This document shows, one piece after another, positions 14,494 to 22,870 of a stretch of 64,000 nt of DNA. Origin of the DNA: UBA6115 sp050953005 (GTDB lineage Bacteria > Bacillota > Clostridia > Christensenellales > Aristaeellaceae); the NCBI GenBank assembly GCA_050953005.1, contig JBMNLV010000001.1, positions 248,001-312,000 of the forward strand, in the 5' to 3' direction. The notes under the pieces were generated by a model. The model had not been told where the DNA came from and made no database searches. It saw nothing but the letters and a program-made list of their open reading frames with translations. The position numbers and the translations under genes are program-made. Each line of letters opens with the position of its first letter. Position 1 is the stretch's first letter.

Positions 14494-15972
14494 TCAGCCA
14501 CACAGGCACGCCAACGGTACCGGCGTGTCTGTTTTTGTGCTTTCCGACCGGCGAAATAGCGCTGCCAAAAAGAGCCAAATGTAGAGCCTCAGCCGCCTGA
14601 ACAGGTTCCGGGTCAGGATGGCGGCATGAATGTCCACCTCGCTGGTGTGTTTCTGCCGCATCATCACCAGATCAAGCCCATATCGGCGCTTGCAAACACC
14701 GATACATCCCTCAATATGACTCCGCTCTCCTGACTCCTGTCGCTCCAGTGCCAGCGCTTCCTCATACACCTGTCGGTCTTTGGGTGGTCGTCCCAGTTTG
14801 GGACCATTCAACCGGATGCCACGCTCCCTGCACCAGGTGAGATTCTCCCTCGTTCGGTAGATCCTGTCTACCAGTCCCCGCTCCGGATAGTGGCCCGTTT
14901 GCTCCTTGTATCGCTCCATCGAAGCCATCAGTGTTTTGCTTTCGTTGAAGGCATCCCACGAGATTTCCTCAATCCTCGCATAGCCATCGCTCAGGCTCAG
15001 CGCCACCTTCGCACCGAACTCCACCGACACTGCCGCCTTGCCCCGAACAATCGGTCGCACCCAGGGCTGGTGCAGGCTTACAATCCGGTCATCCACCCGG
15101 TGCGTATTGCTGTCATACATCTCCTGCTGCTGCGCGTACAGCAGCTGGATCACTGCCATGCGCTCCAGCTCCTTTGCGCTCAGCGCGTCCGGATATTTGC
15201 TCAGGATGGCTTCCAGATAACCGAGGTTCCGTTTGACATAGCCCAGCTGCTGACGAATCGCTTTGCGAATCTTCTTGCGCGTTGGTTTCCGGTCCCGGGC
15301 AAACCGCAGCCAGTCCCGCCTGGCCAGGTTCCGGTAGGTTCTGGGCTTATTACCTTCCGTTGCGCCTGCCTTGTGCGCTGTATCAATCATCCCTTCCAGC
15401 AGCTCCCGCCCTTCGTTGAGCAGCGAAGCATCGGTGGGAAAACGGATGTTCTGCGGAACACAGGTCGCGTCCAGGATCAGCGTCCCTCGGTTGACCGGGC
15501 CTCCTCCCTCACTGTCAGCGTCATCATGATTGTCGTCATCGGAACCAGGCTCCTTTTCTGCTTTCACCTTTTTACGGCCAATCACATAGTCATTCAACTC
15601 TGACAACATCTCCGGCGTGATCCGCTCCCGAAACCACGTCATCACGCTGGGGTCAAAGGGCCTGACGTTGGTATATTCCGCAAACCCCAGGAAGTACTGC
15701 AGATAGGGGTTCTCCCGGATCTCTTCCACCGTGTCCTCATCTGAAAAACCATAGCGCTTCTTGATAATCAAAGAGCCGATGGCCATCCGGGCCGACTTTG
15801 CCGGCTTCCCCTCCCGGGGGTTGCTAAACAGTGCAGCATACCGCTCCTCAAAGACTTCCCAGGGGATGAGCTCCGACATCCTTACCCATCTGTTCTCGGA
15901 ATTCAGCCTGACGCCACCAAACAGCGTCGCGTCTTCAAAAAAGGTCGCCTGGCGTGCTTTCTTCTCGTACAT
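14494..15972 (-). CDS. IS5/IS1182-like transposase (DUF772 N-terminus, DDE core)
   Basis: The 492-residue protein has the DUF772 start (MSELIPWEVFEERYAALF, RENPYLQYFLGF near 90). The first DDE aspartate is in LILDATCVPQNIRFPTD near 170, after an acidic linker. KVALSLSDGYARIEEISWDAFNES and LVDRIYRTREN near 370 form the second part. ERSHIEGCIGVCKRRYGLDLV carries the last glutamate. It uses a GGAGATGAA ribosome site. The length is normal, with no stop or frameshift, so it may be active. Confidence 0.9.
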   Translation of the reverse strand: MYEKKARQATFFEDATLFGGVRLNSENRWVRMSELIPWEVFEERYAALFSNPREGKPAKSARMAIGSLIIKKRYGFSDEDTVEEIRENPYLQYFLGFAEYTNVRPFDPSVMTWFRERITPEMLSELNDYVIGRKKVKAEKEPGSDDDNHDDADSEGGGPVNRGTLILDATCVPQNIRFPTDASLLNEGRELLEGMIDTAHKAGATEGNKPRTYRNLARRDWLRFARDRKPTRKKIRKAIRQQLGYVKRNLGYLEAILSKYPDALSAKELERMAVIQLLYAQQQEMYDSNTHRVDDRIVSLHQPWVRPIVRGKAAVSVEFGAKVALSLSDGYARIEEISWDAFNESKTLMASMERYKEQTGHYPERGLVDRIYRTRENLTWCRERGIRLNGPKLGRPPKDRQVYEEALALERQESGERSHIEGCIGVCKRRYGLDLVMMRQKHTSEVDIHAAILTRNLFRRLRLYIWLFLAALFRRSESTKTDTPVPLACLCG

Positions 15973-16082
15973 ACCGTTTCATCTCCAGTTCAAGTGCAAG
16001 GGTTTTGCGTGCTTTCTGCAATTATCCTTGCACACATGATACCAGAAAATGGCCGGAAGATGTGGATTTGTCTTGTGTTTGG

Positions 16083-16100
16083 AGTTGTTCAGCAGACACT
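16083..16100. repeat. right terminal inverted repeat of the IS
   Basis: Read on the minus strand it begins AGTGTCTGCTGAACAAC. It is followed on the plus strand by the second AGTTT target copy. Confidence 0.8.
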
Positions 16101-16110
16101 AGTTTACGAA

Positions 16111-18159
16111 TCATTCTTTCGCCTCCCTGCTTTTCAATGTGGTTTTTCGAATCAAGCCGTCACACCAGACCAGCACCTTGGGCAGCACCAGCAGTACCAT
16201 CACGCCCGACAGCGCAGCGCCGCGGCCGATGATGATGCCCATTTCGGAGATGATGCCATTCTCCCGCACCAGTATGCCCAAAGCATAGCCGGCAATCGTC
16301 AGAATTGAAGCCGGGGGCAGGATGGAGCCGGTGGATACCTCCAGCGCCCAGGCAGCAGCTGCACGGGGAGCCAGCTTTCTGCCGCGGCCCTCCAGATAGC
16401 GCTGGGACAAAAGGATCCCATAGTCAACCGTCGCGCCAAGCTGCACCGAGGAGACAATCTGGTAGCCAATGTAGTTCAGCGGCATTCCCGCCACATAGGG
16501 CGCGGCCATGTTCAGCCAGATGGATCCTTCGATGATGATCAGCAAAATGATGGGGATGGACAGGCTTTTGAAGGTAATCAGCAGCACCATGCCAATGGAA
16601 ATGATGCCGGCCAGCAGCACCTTGAGATTGTCCGCTGAAATATAGGTTTTCAAATCCAGGTTGACCGGCGCCTCACCCAGCAGATGGCCGGACTGGGGGT
16701 AATATGAAGCAGCTGTTGCGCGGACCTGCTCCACCATGTCAAACGCGTCAGGGCTCTCATCAGGCCGGTCCGTTATAAGAATAAACCGCGCGTAGCCGTC
16801 CGCGTAAAACTGCTCCGTGATCTGCGTATCCAGTACCTCCGGGGGGATATCCGCGCCCACGGTGTCCACATAGGACATCACTGAGAGGATGCCGGGCACC
16901 TCACGCAGCGCGCGGCCCAGGCGAATCTCCTGCGCCCTGTCGCCCTCGGGCACCATCAACAGCATCATGCGCTCGCCGCCGAAGCGGTCTTCTATCTTGC
17001 GCGCTTCCAGCCTCAGCGGCGAATCCGGGCTGTGCATGCCGCCGGAGCCATAGATAAAGGTATTTTGCTGCTGCATCATAAAGGCTAGCGGCAAGGCCAG
17101 CAGCATCACGATGGCCAGCGGCGCGCCAAAGCGGACCACTGCCTTGCCAAAGCGGCCAAAGGAAGGCATAAAGCTGCGGTGGCGGGACTTGTCAATCCAC
17201 TTGACACAGCTGATGGCGACTGCCGGCAAAACGATCATGACGCTCAGGTAGCTCAGCAGAACACCCTTGGCCAGCACGATGCCCATGTCACGCCCCAAGG
17301 TAAAGTTCATCAGCAGCAGGGCCAGAAAACCGAATACCGTGGTCATGGCGCTGGCCGCGATAGCGCTGGAGGCCTTGCGCATAGCCATTTTCATCGCTTC
17401 AACCGGCGTATTTCCCTCGTCGCGGAACTCGCTGAAACGGTGCAGCAGGAAAACCGCGTAATCGATGGATACAGCCAATTGCAAAATGGCGGAACAGGCG
17501 CGGGTAATAAAGGATATGCTGCCAAGAAAGAAATTGCTGCCCTCGTTGAGGAGGATCGCCACCCCGATCGCCAGCAGGAAAAGCACAGGCTCCAGCCAGT
17601 GGCGCGTGGCCAGCGTCAGGATGATCAGGCACAGCGGGACAACATAGTACATAATGGAGGCAACCTGCCCCATGGTCACATTGATTTGCTGCGCGCTGTC
17701 CGCAGCTGTCCCCTTGAGGTAGCCGTCGGGATACATCTCCCGCAGGGTCAGAACGGTCTGGCTTTGCTGCGCCTCAAGGACGGTCAGCTGGAAAAGCGGG
17801 CCATCGTTAAAGTATTGCGACAGCATTTCCTCGTCCTGCATGTCCAGCGGGGTATCGCGCAAATCGGTGATGTCGTCCAGCCACAGGACGCTCTCCACCC
17901 CGGGCAATGCCGCCATACGCTCCTTCTCAAGCAGGGCTTCCTTTATGCTCAGGCCAGGCAGGTATACCTGCAAGTTGGGCACCGTGGTCTTGATCCGGTC
18001 CAGAGCCATCGCAGTGGGCGCCCCCTTGGGCAGATAAACGCTGAGGTCATAATTGACCTTGACGGACTGCGCGGCAAAAACGCTGACCACACACAGCAGC
18101 AAAGTAATCAGAACAATCAACCGGCGGTGGCGAATGACCGCCTCAGAAATACGTTTCAT
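16111..18159 (-). CDS. MMPL/RND family exporter
   Basis: The 682-residue protein has two halves, each with one membrane helix, a large outer loop and five clustered helices (about 12 in all). Family motifs include VSIDYAVFLLHRFSEFRDEG in the first half and LGATVDYGILLSQRYLEGRG in the second, with the proton-relay Asp-Tyr pairs. MMPL proteins export lipids or other hydrophobic compounds; the substrate here is unknown. ATG at 18159 follows GAGGAGG. The TGA stop overlaps the original ATG of the YhgE-like gene, now cut off by the IS. Confidence 0.9.
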   Translation of the reverse strand: MKRISEAVIRHRRLIVLITLLLCVVSVFAAQSVKVNYDLSVYLPKGAPTAMALDRIKTTVPNLQVYLPGLSIKEALLEKERMAALPGVESVLWLDDITDLRDTPLDMQDEEMLSQYFNDGPLFQLTVLEAQQSQTVLTLREMYPDGYLKGTAADSAQQINVTMGQVASIMYYVVPLCLIILTLATRHWLEPVLFLLAIGVAILLNEGSNFFLGSISFITRACSAILQLAVSIDYAVFLLHRFSEFRDEGNTPVEAMKMAMRKASSAIAASAMTTVFGFLALLLMNFTLGRDMGIVLAKGVLLSYLSVMIVLPAVAISCVKWIDKSRHRSFMPSFGRFGKAVVRFGAPLAIVMLLALPLAFMMQQQNTFIYGSGGMHSPDSPLRLEARKIEDRFGGERMMLLMVPEGDRAQEIRLGRALREVPGILSVMSYVDTVGADIPPEVLDTQITEQFYADGYARFILITDRPDESPDAFDMVEQVRATAASYYPQSGHLLGEAPVNLDLKTYISADNLKVLLAGIISIGMVLLITFKSLSIPIILLIIIEGSIWLNMAAPYVAGMPLNYIGYQIVSSVQLGATVDYGILLSQRYLEGRGRKLAPRAAAAWALEVSTGSILPPASILTIAGYALGILVRENGIISEMGIIIGRGAALSGVMVLLVLPKVLVWCDGLIRKTTLKSREAKE

Positions 18160-18191
18160 AAGCCTCCTCGCACAAAAACTGATTCGATAGC

Positions 18192-18220
18192 AGTATACGT
18201 GAAAATAAGAAGGCTTGCAT
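18192..18220 (-). promoter_or_regulatory. possible promoter of the MMPL-sigma operon
   Basis: TATACT on the minus strand lies 33 bases before the MMPL start. The -35 position (ATGCAA at 17-base spacing) matches consensus at only three of six positions, so an activator or another sigma factor may be involved. Confidence 0.4.
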
Positions 18221-18252
18221 CCCACAAAACCATAGTCTGTCTATTTTAAGAC

Positions 18253-18269
18253 ACAATGTTTAACAATGT
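18253..18269. repeat. direct repeat ACAATGT-TTA-ACAATGT upstream of the MMPL gene
   Basis: Two 7-base direct repeats are spaced by 3 bases. Outer AGACAC and GTGTCT arms lie nearby. It could be a regulator site for the MMPL operon or part of the end of the acetyltransferase unit. There is no T-run for a terminator. Confidence 0.3.
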
Positions 18270-18287
18270 CCTGTAGTGTCTGATTTT

Positions 18288-19418
18288 TTAGAAGCTATCT
18301 GCCTGCGGCAGGTAAAAATCCACAGGGAACCAATCCAGAAAGGGGTGATCCGGGTATAGCGCCCTGGACAGCTGCAGGGTCGTCAGGCGCACTGCCGCCT
18401 GGGCATCCAGGGACATGTCAGCACGGTTAGCGCAGGCTTGCACGCACACCTGTGTCCCCTCGCAAACGATGGAAAGCCGGGTTTCATGCGCAATGTCCAG
18501 CACCCGCCGCCCGGGAGTCAAGGGCTGATGACAGGCTTTGTAGCGCAGGAAAACCTGCAAAAAGGCCTGCCAGTCCGTCACACGCAGCATACAGGCCGGA
18601 TGCTGGCTGAAGCTGCTGGCCGCGGCGAACAGGCCGCTGCAGCGTTCCATCTGTGTCACCGACAGCTCCACGCGCAGTTGATTGAGCTTGTTAAATGCCA
18701 TAAAGTCCTGGAACACGTCCGGCAGGCGCACGTCCTCCTCAAAGAAGAACTCAGCGACCTGGCCATTGACCATATAGAAATACCCTGCCATCCCGCCATC
18801 CCGGTAGACTGCCCATGCCTGGCCGTCCCAGGTATGCAGTTTGGTTTCAAACGCCTGCGCGCTGCGCAGGCAAATATAGCTGCCCCGGCTGTAAAGCGTC
18901 CTGGCGGCCAGCATCGCGTCCTCCCCCGCCTGATCCAGCGGCGCAAAGGTATGGCCATGATGCCGGTCACCCAGGGTATGACGCAGGCTGTCGCCTGTCA
19001 GGTTCAGCGTCACCCGCGTGCCGGCATCCTCAAATCCATAATACTGATAGCGCTGGCGCCGACCGCCTAACACCACCAGCTGGCACCCCTGCGCCTTGAG
19101 GTTGTCCAGGGTCCGGGACATCAATTGCCGCATGATGCCCTGGCCGCGCGCATAGGGGTGTGTGGACACCGTGCCGATATAGCCGAATTTCAGCTCCTGC
19201 CCGTTCAGGCTGAGCACATCGTGCACCGCGCTGATCATGCCCCTGATACGCCCGTCCTCACGCGCTACCTGGGTGATGGCGGAAAACCCTGGCCTGCCAT
19301 ATACCCAAGGGTGCAGCTTTTTGAAATCTGTCGGGGCGCCAGAATAGCTGAACACGTAGTTGGCAAAATCAATCAGGTCATTTTCCTCATCGGGCCTCGC
19401 CTGTCCATACGTCAGCAT
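18288..19418 (-). CDS. Eis-like GNAT N-acetyltransferase with SCP2-like C-terminal domain
   Basis: The 376-residue protein has a first GNAT domain with the acetyl-CoA site HPYARGQGIMRQLM near 85 and GGRRQRYQYYGFEDAG. A second GNAT-like half (YRDGGMAGYFYMVNGQVAEF) and a C-terminal sterol-carrier-like domain follow. This three-part layout matches the Eis family, some of which acetylate aminoglycosides or lysines. The ATG at 19418 is preceded by AGGAGG at 8-base spacing; the longer frame upstream lacks support. A role in drug modification cannot be read from sequence. Confidence 0.82.
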   Translation of the reverse strand: MLTYGQARPDEENDLIDFANYVFSYSGAPTDFKKLHPWVYGRPGFSAITQVAREDGRIRGMISAVHDVLSLNGQELKFGYIGTVSTHPYARGQGIMRQLMSRTLDNLKAQGCQLVVLGGRRQRYQYYGFEDAGTRVTLNLTGDSLRHTLGDRHHGHTFAPLDQAGEDAMLAARTLYSRGSYICLRSAQAFETKLHTWDGQAWAVYRDGGMAGYFYMVNGQVAEFFFEEDVRLPDVFQDFMAFNKLNQLRVELSVTQMERCSGLFAAASSFSQHPACMLRVTDWQAFLQVFLRYKACHQPLTPGRRVLDIAHETRLSIVCEGTQVCVQACANRADMSLDAQAAVRLTTLQLSRALYPDHPFLDWFPVDFYLPQADSF

Positions 19419-19451
19419 GTGCCGCACCTCCTGATGATGGTCCTGCCCTGC

Positions 19452-19460
19452 ATCATACCA
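19452..19460 (-). promoter_or_regulatory. possible extended -10 promoter for the Eis-like gene
   Basis: The minus strand reads TGGTATGAT 34 bases before the ATG, an extended -10 box. No good -35 box is present. Confidence 0.4.
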
Positions 19461-19530
19461 CAACCCGCATAGGCGGCGCAGCATCCCCCGGGCAAAATCG
19501 GAAACAACAGCGACGCATCCAAAAACCTGG

Positions 19531-19558
19531 CACCCTAAAATCTGCACCCTAAAATCTG
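19531..19558 (+). repeat. two tandem copies of a 14-bp unit
   Basis: The unit CACCCTAAAATCTG is repeated exactly, in the spacer between the divergent Eis-like and glycosyltransferase genes. It ends 13 bases before the rightward -35 box. Confidence 0.85.
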
Positions 19559-19571
19559 CTTCATAATAGTT

Positions 19572-19600
19572 TTGCAATCTGCCACCGGGCAAGGTATACT
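19572..19600 (+). promoter_or_regulatory. sigma-A promoter of the glycosyltransferase-VanW operon
   Basis: TTGCAA and TATACT are separated by 17 bases. The AAGGAGGG ribosome site of the first gene begins about 18 bases later. Confidence 0.8.
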
Positions 19601-19635
19601 ATGAAAATGAATCAATGGTAAGGAGGGTTGTCCGC

Positions 19636-20736
19636 TTGGCATCAAAGCAGGCAGTGGTACTTATCCCGTCCTTGCACCCGGACGATCGGCTGACAGCCTA
19701 TGTGCGGGATCTTGTCGCTCAAGGTTTTGAACACATTGTTGTGGTAGATGACGGCTCCGGGCCGGATTACGCCTCCTATTTCGACGAGCTGCGCGCCAAC
19801 CCCGCCTGCGAGGTGCTGTCTTACCCGGACAACCGCGGCAAGGGCTTCGCGCTCAAGTTCGGCATGCAGCACATCCTGCGCGCATACCCTGATGCCATCG
19901 GCGTCATCACCGCGGATTCCGATGGCCAGCACACCGCGCCGGACTGCCTGCGCCTTGCCAGGGCCATGCAGGAAAAGCCGGACAGGCTGATCCTCGGCAG
20001 CCGGGATTTCTCAGTTCCCGGGGTGCCATCCAAGAGCAAAGCCGGCAACCGGCTGACCAGTTTCTTCTTTATGCTGCTGTACGGCCACTGGCTGCCGGAT
20101 ACCCAAACCGGCCTGCGCGGCATCAGCCGCCAGCTGATGCCAAAGATGATCGACATCCCGGGCAGCCGCTTTGAATATGAGATGAACATGCTCATCCACA
20201 TGTCAGGATGGAACATCGGCTTTGAGGTGGTGCCCATTCAAACCATCTATCATGATGCCAATGCCGGTACGCATTTCCGGCCCTTTCAAGATTCATGGCG
20301 CATCTACAAGCTGTTGTTTTCCAACTTTTTCAAATTCGCCTCCGCCAGCGCGCTGTCCACCCTGCTGGACCATGCGCTGTTCAACCTGCTGGACCGCTGG
20401 CTGCTGCCCGCGCTGTTTATGGCCTTTTCCCCCAATATGCACCACAGCAGCGCTCTGCTGCCCAACGGCATCGCCAGGGTGTGCTCCGCCTTGTTCAACT
20501 ACCGGGTCAATCGCCAGTTTGTGTTCAACATTCACAAGTCCAAGGGCGCGCTGCTGCGCTACATTCTGCTGGCCATTCTAGTCTACCTGGCGTCCAGTCT
20601 GCTGATCGACGCCTTCCACAAGCTCCTGGGCATGGACAGTGGCCTGGCCAAGATCCTGGTGGATACCGTCCTGTTCTTTATCAATTACCGCGTCATGAAA
20701 TCCTGGGTATTCAGATCACCCGAAGAAAGGCCCTGA
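19636..20736 (+). CDS. family 2 glycosyltransferase with GtrA-like C-terminal membrane domain
   Basis: The 366-residue protein has a GT-A domain with VVVDDGSG at 36-42 and the metal motif TADSDGQH at 93-99, like polyprenyl-phosphate glucosyl/mannosyl transferases. DTQTGLRGI and FEYEMNMLI follow. From about residue 230 there are four hydrophobic segments ending NRQFVF...VMKSWVF, a GtrA-type flippase-like domain. It would charge a lipid carrier with sugar and help move it across the membrane. TTG at 19636 is chosen because AGGAGGG lies 8 bases before it; the ATG at 19615 precedes that site. The phosphodiester glycosidase gene follows after 7 bases. Confidence 0.88.
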   Translation: MASKQAVVLIPSLHPDDRLTAYVRDLVAQGFEHIVVVDDGSGPDYASYFDELRANPACEVLSYPDNRGKGFALKFGMQHILRAYPDAIGVITADSDGQHTAPDCLRLARAMQEKPDRLILGSRDFSVPGVPSKSKAGNRLTSFFFMLLYGHWLPDTQTGLRGISRQLMPKMIDIPGSRFEYEMNMLIHMSGWNIGFEVVPIQTIYHDANAGTHFRPFQDSWRIYKLLFSNFFKFASASALSTLLDHALFNLLDRWLLPALFMAFSPNMHHSSALLPNGIARVCSALFNYRVNRQFVFNIHKSKGALLRYILLAILVYLASSLLIDAFHKLLGMDSGLAKILVDTVLFFINYRVMKSWVFRSPEERP

Positions 20737-20743
20737 ACCTAGT

Positions 20744-21721
20744 ATGAAGAAAACCTCAACGTTAATCCTCGCGCTGGCCCTGCTCATCAGTCTGGCCCTG
20801 CCCTTTCTGGTGCCCTCCGGCGCGCTGCTGGACGAGGCTAACTATCAGCTGCTGGAAGAGCGCTGGCAGGAGGAGGAAGACAGCGGCGCGCTGAGCTGGC
20901 TGATTCCTTCCGCCGCCGCGCAGCCGGCCCTTGAACCGCTGCCCATGGACTTCTCCCCGGGCAGATCCCTGGACCCTGCCGGTTTTACCGCGGAGGGCTA
21001 TGAGGATGAAAGCATCCTTGTACAGCTGCAGACCCGGGAAGAAGATGGCGTAAGGCTGCGCATCGCCACCATCAGCATCTCGGACCCCAGCCAGCTGCGC
21101 ACGGCTACCGCGGGCAAGCCCACCTCCAGCAAAGTGGCGCTGATTTCCTCCATGGCCCAAAAACACAACGCCGTGCTGGCCCTCAACGCCAACTACATGA
21201 ACCATGATCCGGTCAAAAACAGCTTTGAATACCGCATGGGCGTTCGGATCCGTAAAGATCCAAACCGCATCAAGGACCTGCTGATCATCGATGAAAACGC
21301 GGATTTTCACCTGTTTGTAAAGTCAAACAAGAAGGAGATCGCGGCCTTTGAGAAGGCCGGCCATACCATTGTCAACGCCTTCACCTTTGGCCCGGCGCTG
21401 GTCAAGGACGGCGTTTTGCTCACCATAGATAAAAACTACGGCTATAACCCCCACGGCAGGGAGCCGCGGCTGGCCATCGGCCAGCTGGCGCCGCTTCAAT
21501 ATATTGTGGTGCTGGTCGAAGGCCTGACCGGCCGCGACGGCGTGACGCAGCAGGAGATGGCGCAGATTCTCTTTGACCTGGGCGCCCGGCAGGCTTTCAA
21601 TCTGGACGGCGGCAACTCGGCCACCCTGGTGTTCAACGGGGGGTATTACCAGAACAAGACAAAATCCAACGAGCGCGCGCAAACTGACATGATCTACTTT
21701 GCCAGCCTGGCGGGCGAGTGA
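20744..21721 (+). CDS. secreted phosphodiester glycosidase domain protein (NAGPA/DUF2233)
   Basis: The 325-residue protein starts with a signal peptide or anchor (KKTSTLILALALLISLALP). The NAGPA-type domain is marked by VLALNANYMNHD near 145, FTFGPALVKDG near 225, GREPRLAIGQL near 243 and FNLDGGNSATLVF near 287. These positions are typical of enzymes that remove a sugar from a phosphodiester. It fits a role in trimming a surface glycopolymer made with the preceding glycosyltransferase. The stop overlaps the next start as GTGA. Confidence 0.85.
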   Translation: MKKTSTLILALALLISLALPFLVPSGALLDEANYQLLEERWQEEEDSGALSWLIPSAAAQPALEPLPMDFSPGRSLDPAGFTAEGYEDESILVQLQTREEDGVRLRIATISISDPSQLRTATAGKPTSSKVALISSMAQKHNAVLALNANYMNHDPVKNSFEYRMGVRIRKDPNRIKDLLIIDENADFHLFVKSNKKEIAAFEKAGHTIVNAFTFGPALVKDGVLLTIDKNYGYNPHGREPRLAIGQLAPLQYIVVLVEGLTGRDGVTQQEMAQILFDLGARQAFNLDGGNSATLVFNGGYYQNKTKSNERAQTDMIYFASLAGE

Positions 21722-22674
21722 GCCAGATGTACGAGGACGCTGTCAGCCTGCCCGTCTTTGGCACCCGGATCTATGCCTATGGCCTGACGCTGATGCTGGG
21801 CTGCTGGCTGGCCATCATCCTGCTGTGGCGGCTGAGTTCCCGGCAAGAGCGGCTTGTCCGGGCCGCCGCCTTCACATCGCTGTTCGCCCTGCCGCTGGGC
21901 TTTGCGCTGGCGCGGGTGATGTACTGTCTGTTGGATCCCGCTTTCAGGCCCATTTTGACGCTGAGCAATCTGCTCAATGTCCACACAGGCGGTTTTGCCA
22001 TGTACGGTGCGCTGACCGGCGCGGTGCTGGCCGCGCTCATCGGGGCCAGGCTGGGCAATGCGGGCAAAATGCGCATGCTGGACCTGCTCTCCCCCGCGCT
22101 GGCGGTTTTTTTGGTGCCTGCCCGGCTGGGCGAGGGCTTTACCACCCTGGGCATCAGCCGCCCCCTGACCACCTCCTGGCTGACGGACAGCTTTCTGGCC
22201 AGCAGGGACACCTATGATTCCTATTTGCGCACCTACCTGCTGGAGGCCGCGGCCGCGCTGGTTCTTGCGGTTTTCCTGACCCGAATGCTTCGCCAGAATA
22301 AGAAGGAAGGCCTGGTCTTTTCAACTTTCTGCCTGCTGTACGGCATCACGCAGACCCTGATGGAAAGCCTGCGCTATGACGGCCACCTGCGCTACGGATT
22401 TATCGGTGTGCAGCAGGTATTGTCCGCAGCGCTGTTCGGGCTGACGCTGATCGCGCTGGCCGTGCGCGCGCTGCGCGGAAAGGGCAGCAAGCGGCTGCCC
22501 ATCCTGGCCCTGGCGGCGCTTCCGCTTGTGCTGGCGGCACTGGTTGGAGTAGAATTCCTGATAGACCGCTCGGAACAGGGCAAACTGTTCAGCTACAGCT
22601 TGTATCTGCCGCTGCTGGCGCTGCCCGCGGTAATGGGCATGCGTCTGATCAAACTGGAGGAAAGCCTTGGATAA
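21718..22674 (+). CDS. Lgt-like integral membrane protein lacking catalytic residues
   Basis: The 318-residue protein, with about seven or eight membrane helices, follows the Lgt (prolipoprotein diacylglyceryl transferase) pattern. VHTGGFAMYGALTGAVLAA is near 97 and FVGVQQVLSA-like FIGVQQVLSA near 238. The hallmark GRxGNFxN is replaced by PARLGEGFTTLG. The YGxxR arginine is a glutamine (LLYGITQTLMESLR). A standard Lgt is encoded at 33832-34704. This copy is probably not a lipoprotein transferase but a relative with another role in the VanW operon. GTG start coupled to the previous stop. Confidence 0.75.
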   Translation: MSQMYEDAVSLPVFGTRIYAYGLTLMLGCWLAIILLWRLSSRQERLVRAAAFTSLFALPLGFALARVMYCLLDPAFRPILTLSNLLNVHTGGFAMYGALTGAVLAALIGARLGNAGKMRMLDLLSPALAVFLVPARLGEGFTTLGISRPLTTSWLTDSFLASRDTYDSYLRTYLLEAAAALVLAVFLTRMLRQNKKEGLVFSTFCLLYGITQTLMESLRYDGHLRYGFIGVQQVLSAALFGLTLIALAVRALRGKGSKRLPILALAALPLVLAALVGVEFLIDRSEQGKLFSYSLYLPLLALPAVMGMRLIKLEESLG

Positions 22675-22870
22675 GGACCTCATCAAGCGCATCAACGAAC
22701 TGGCGCGAAAAAAGAAAGAAACCGGCCTTCGCGAGGAAGAACTGGCCGAGCAGGCCGCGCTGCGCGCGCAATACCTGCAGGCATTCCGCAGCAGCCTGGA
22801 GGCTACCCTGGAACAAATCTGGATAGAAAATGAGGATGGTGTCTATGAAAAGCTTCAAAAAAAGCAATAG
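22667..22870 (+). CDS. DUF896 (YnzC/UPF0291) family small protein
   Basis: The 67-residue protein fits the family: INELARKKKETGLREEELAEQAALR and YLQAFRSSLEATL (shown in part), a short helical hairpin. B. subtilis members are small cytoplasmic proteins, some under SOS control. The TTG start has GGAGG 6 bases before it and overlaps the Lgt-like stop by 8 bases. The next gene starts inside its 3' end, so all three are tightly coupled. Confidence 0.85.
   Translation: MDKDLIKRINELARKKKETGLREEELAEQAALRAQYLQAFRSSLEATLEQIWIENEDGVYEKLQKKQ

Larger units (their letters stand above)
14470..16100 (-). mobile_element. insertion sequence of the IS5/IS1182-like group, 1631 bp
   Basis: Imperfect terminal inverted repeats begin AGTGTCT at both ends (about 15 of 18 bases match). 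They are flanked by identical 5-base direct repeats AGTTT at 14465-14469 and 16101-16105. One transposase gene fills the element. The intact ends and exact target duplication indicate a fairly recent insertion. It separates the MMPL gene from the rest of its operon. Confidence 0.88.
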
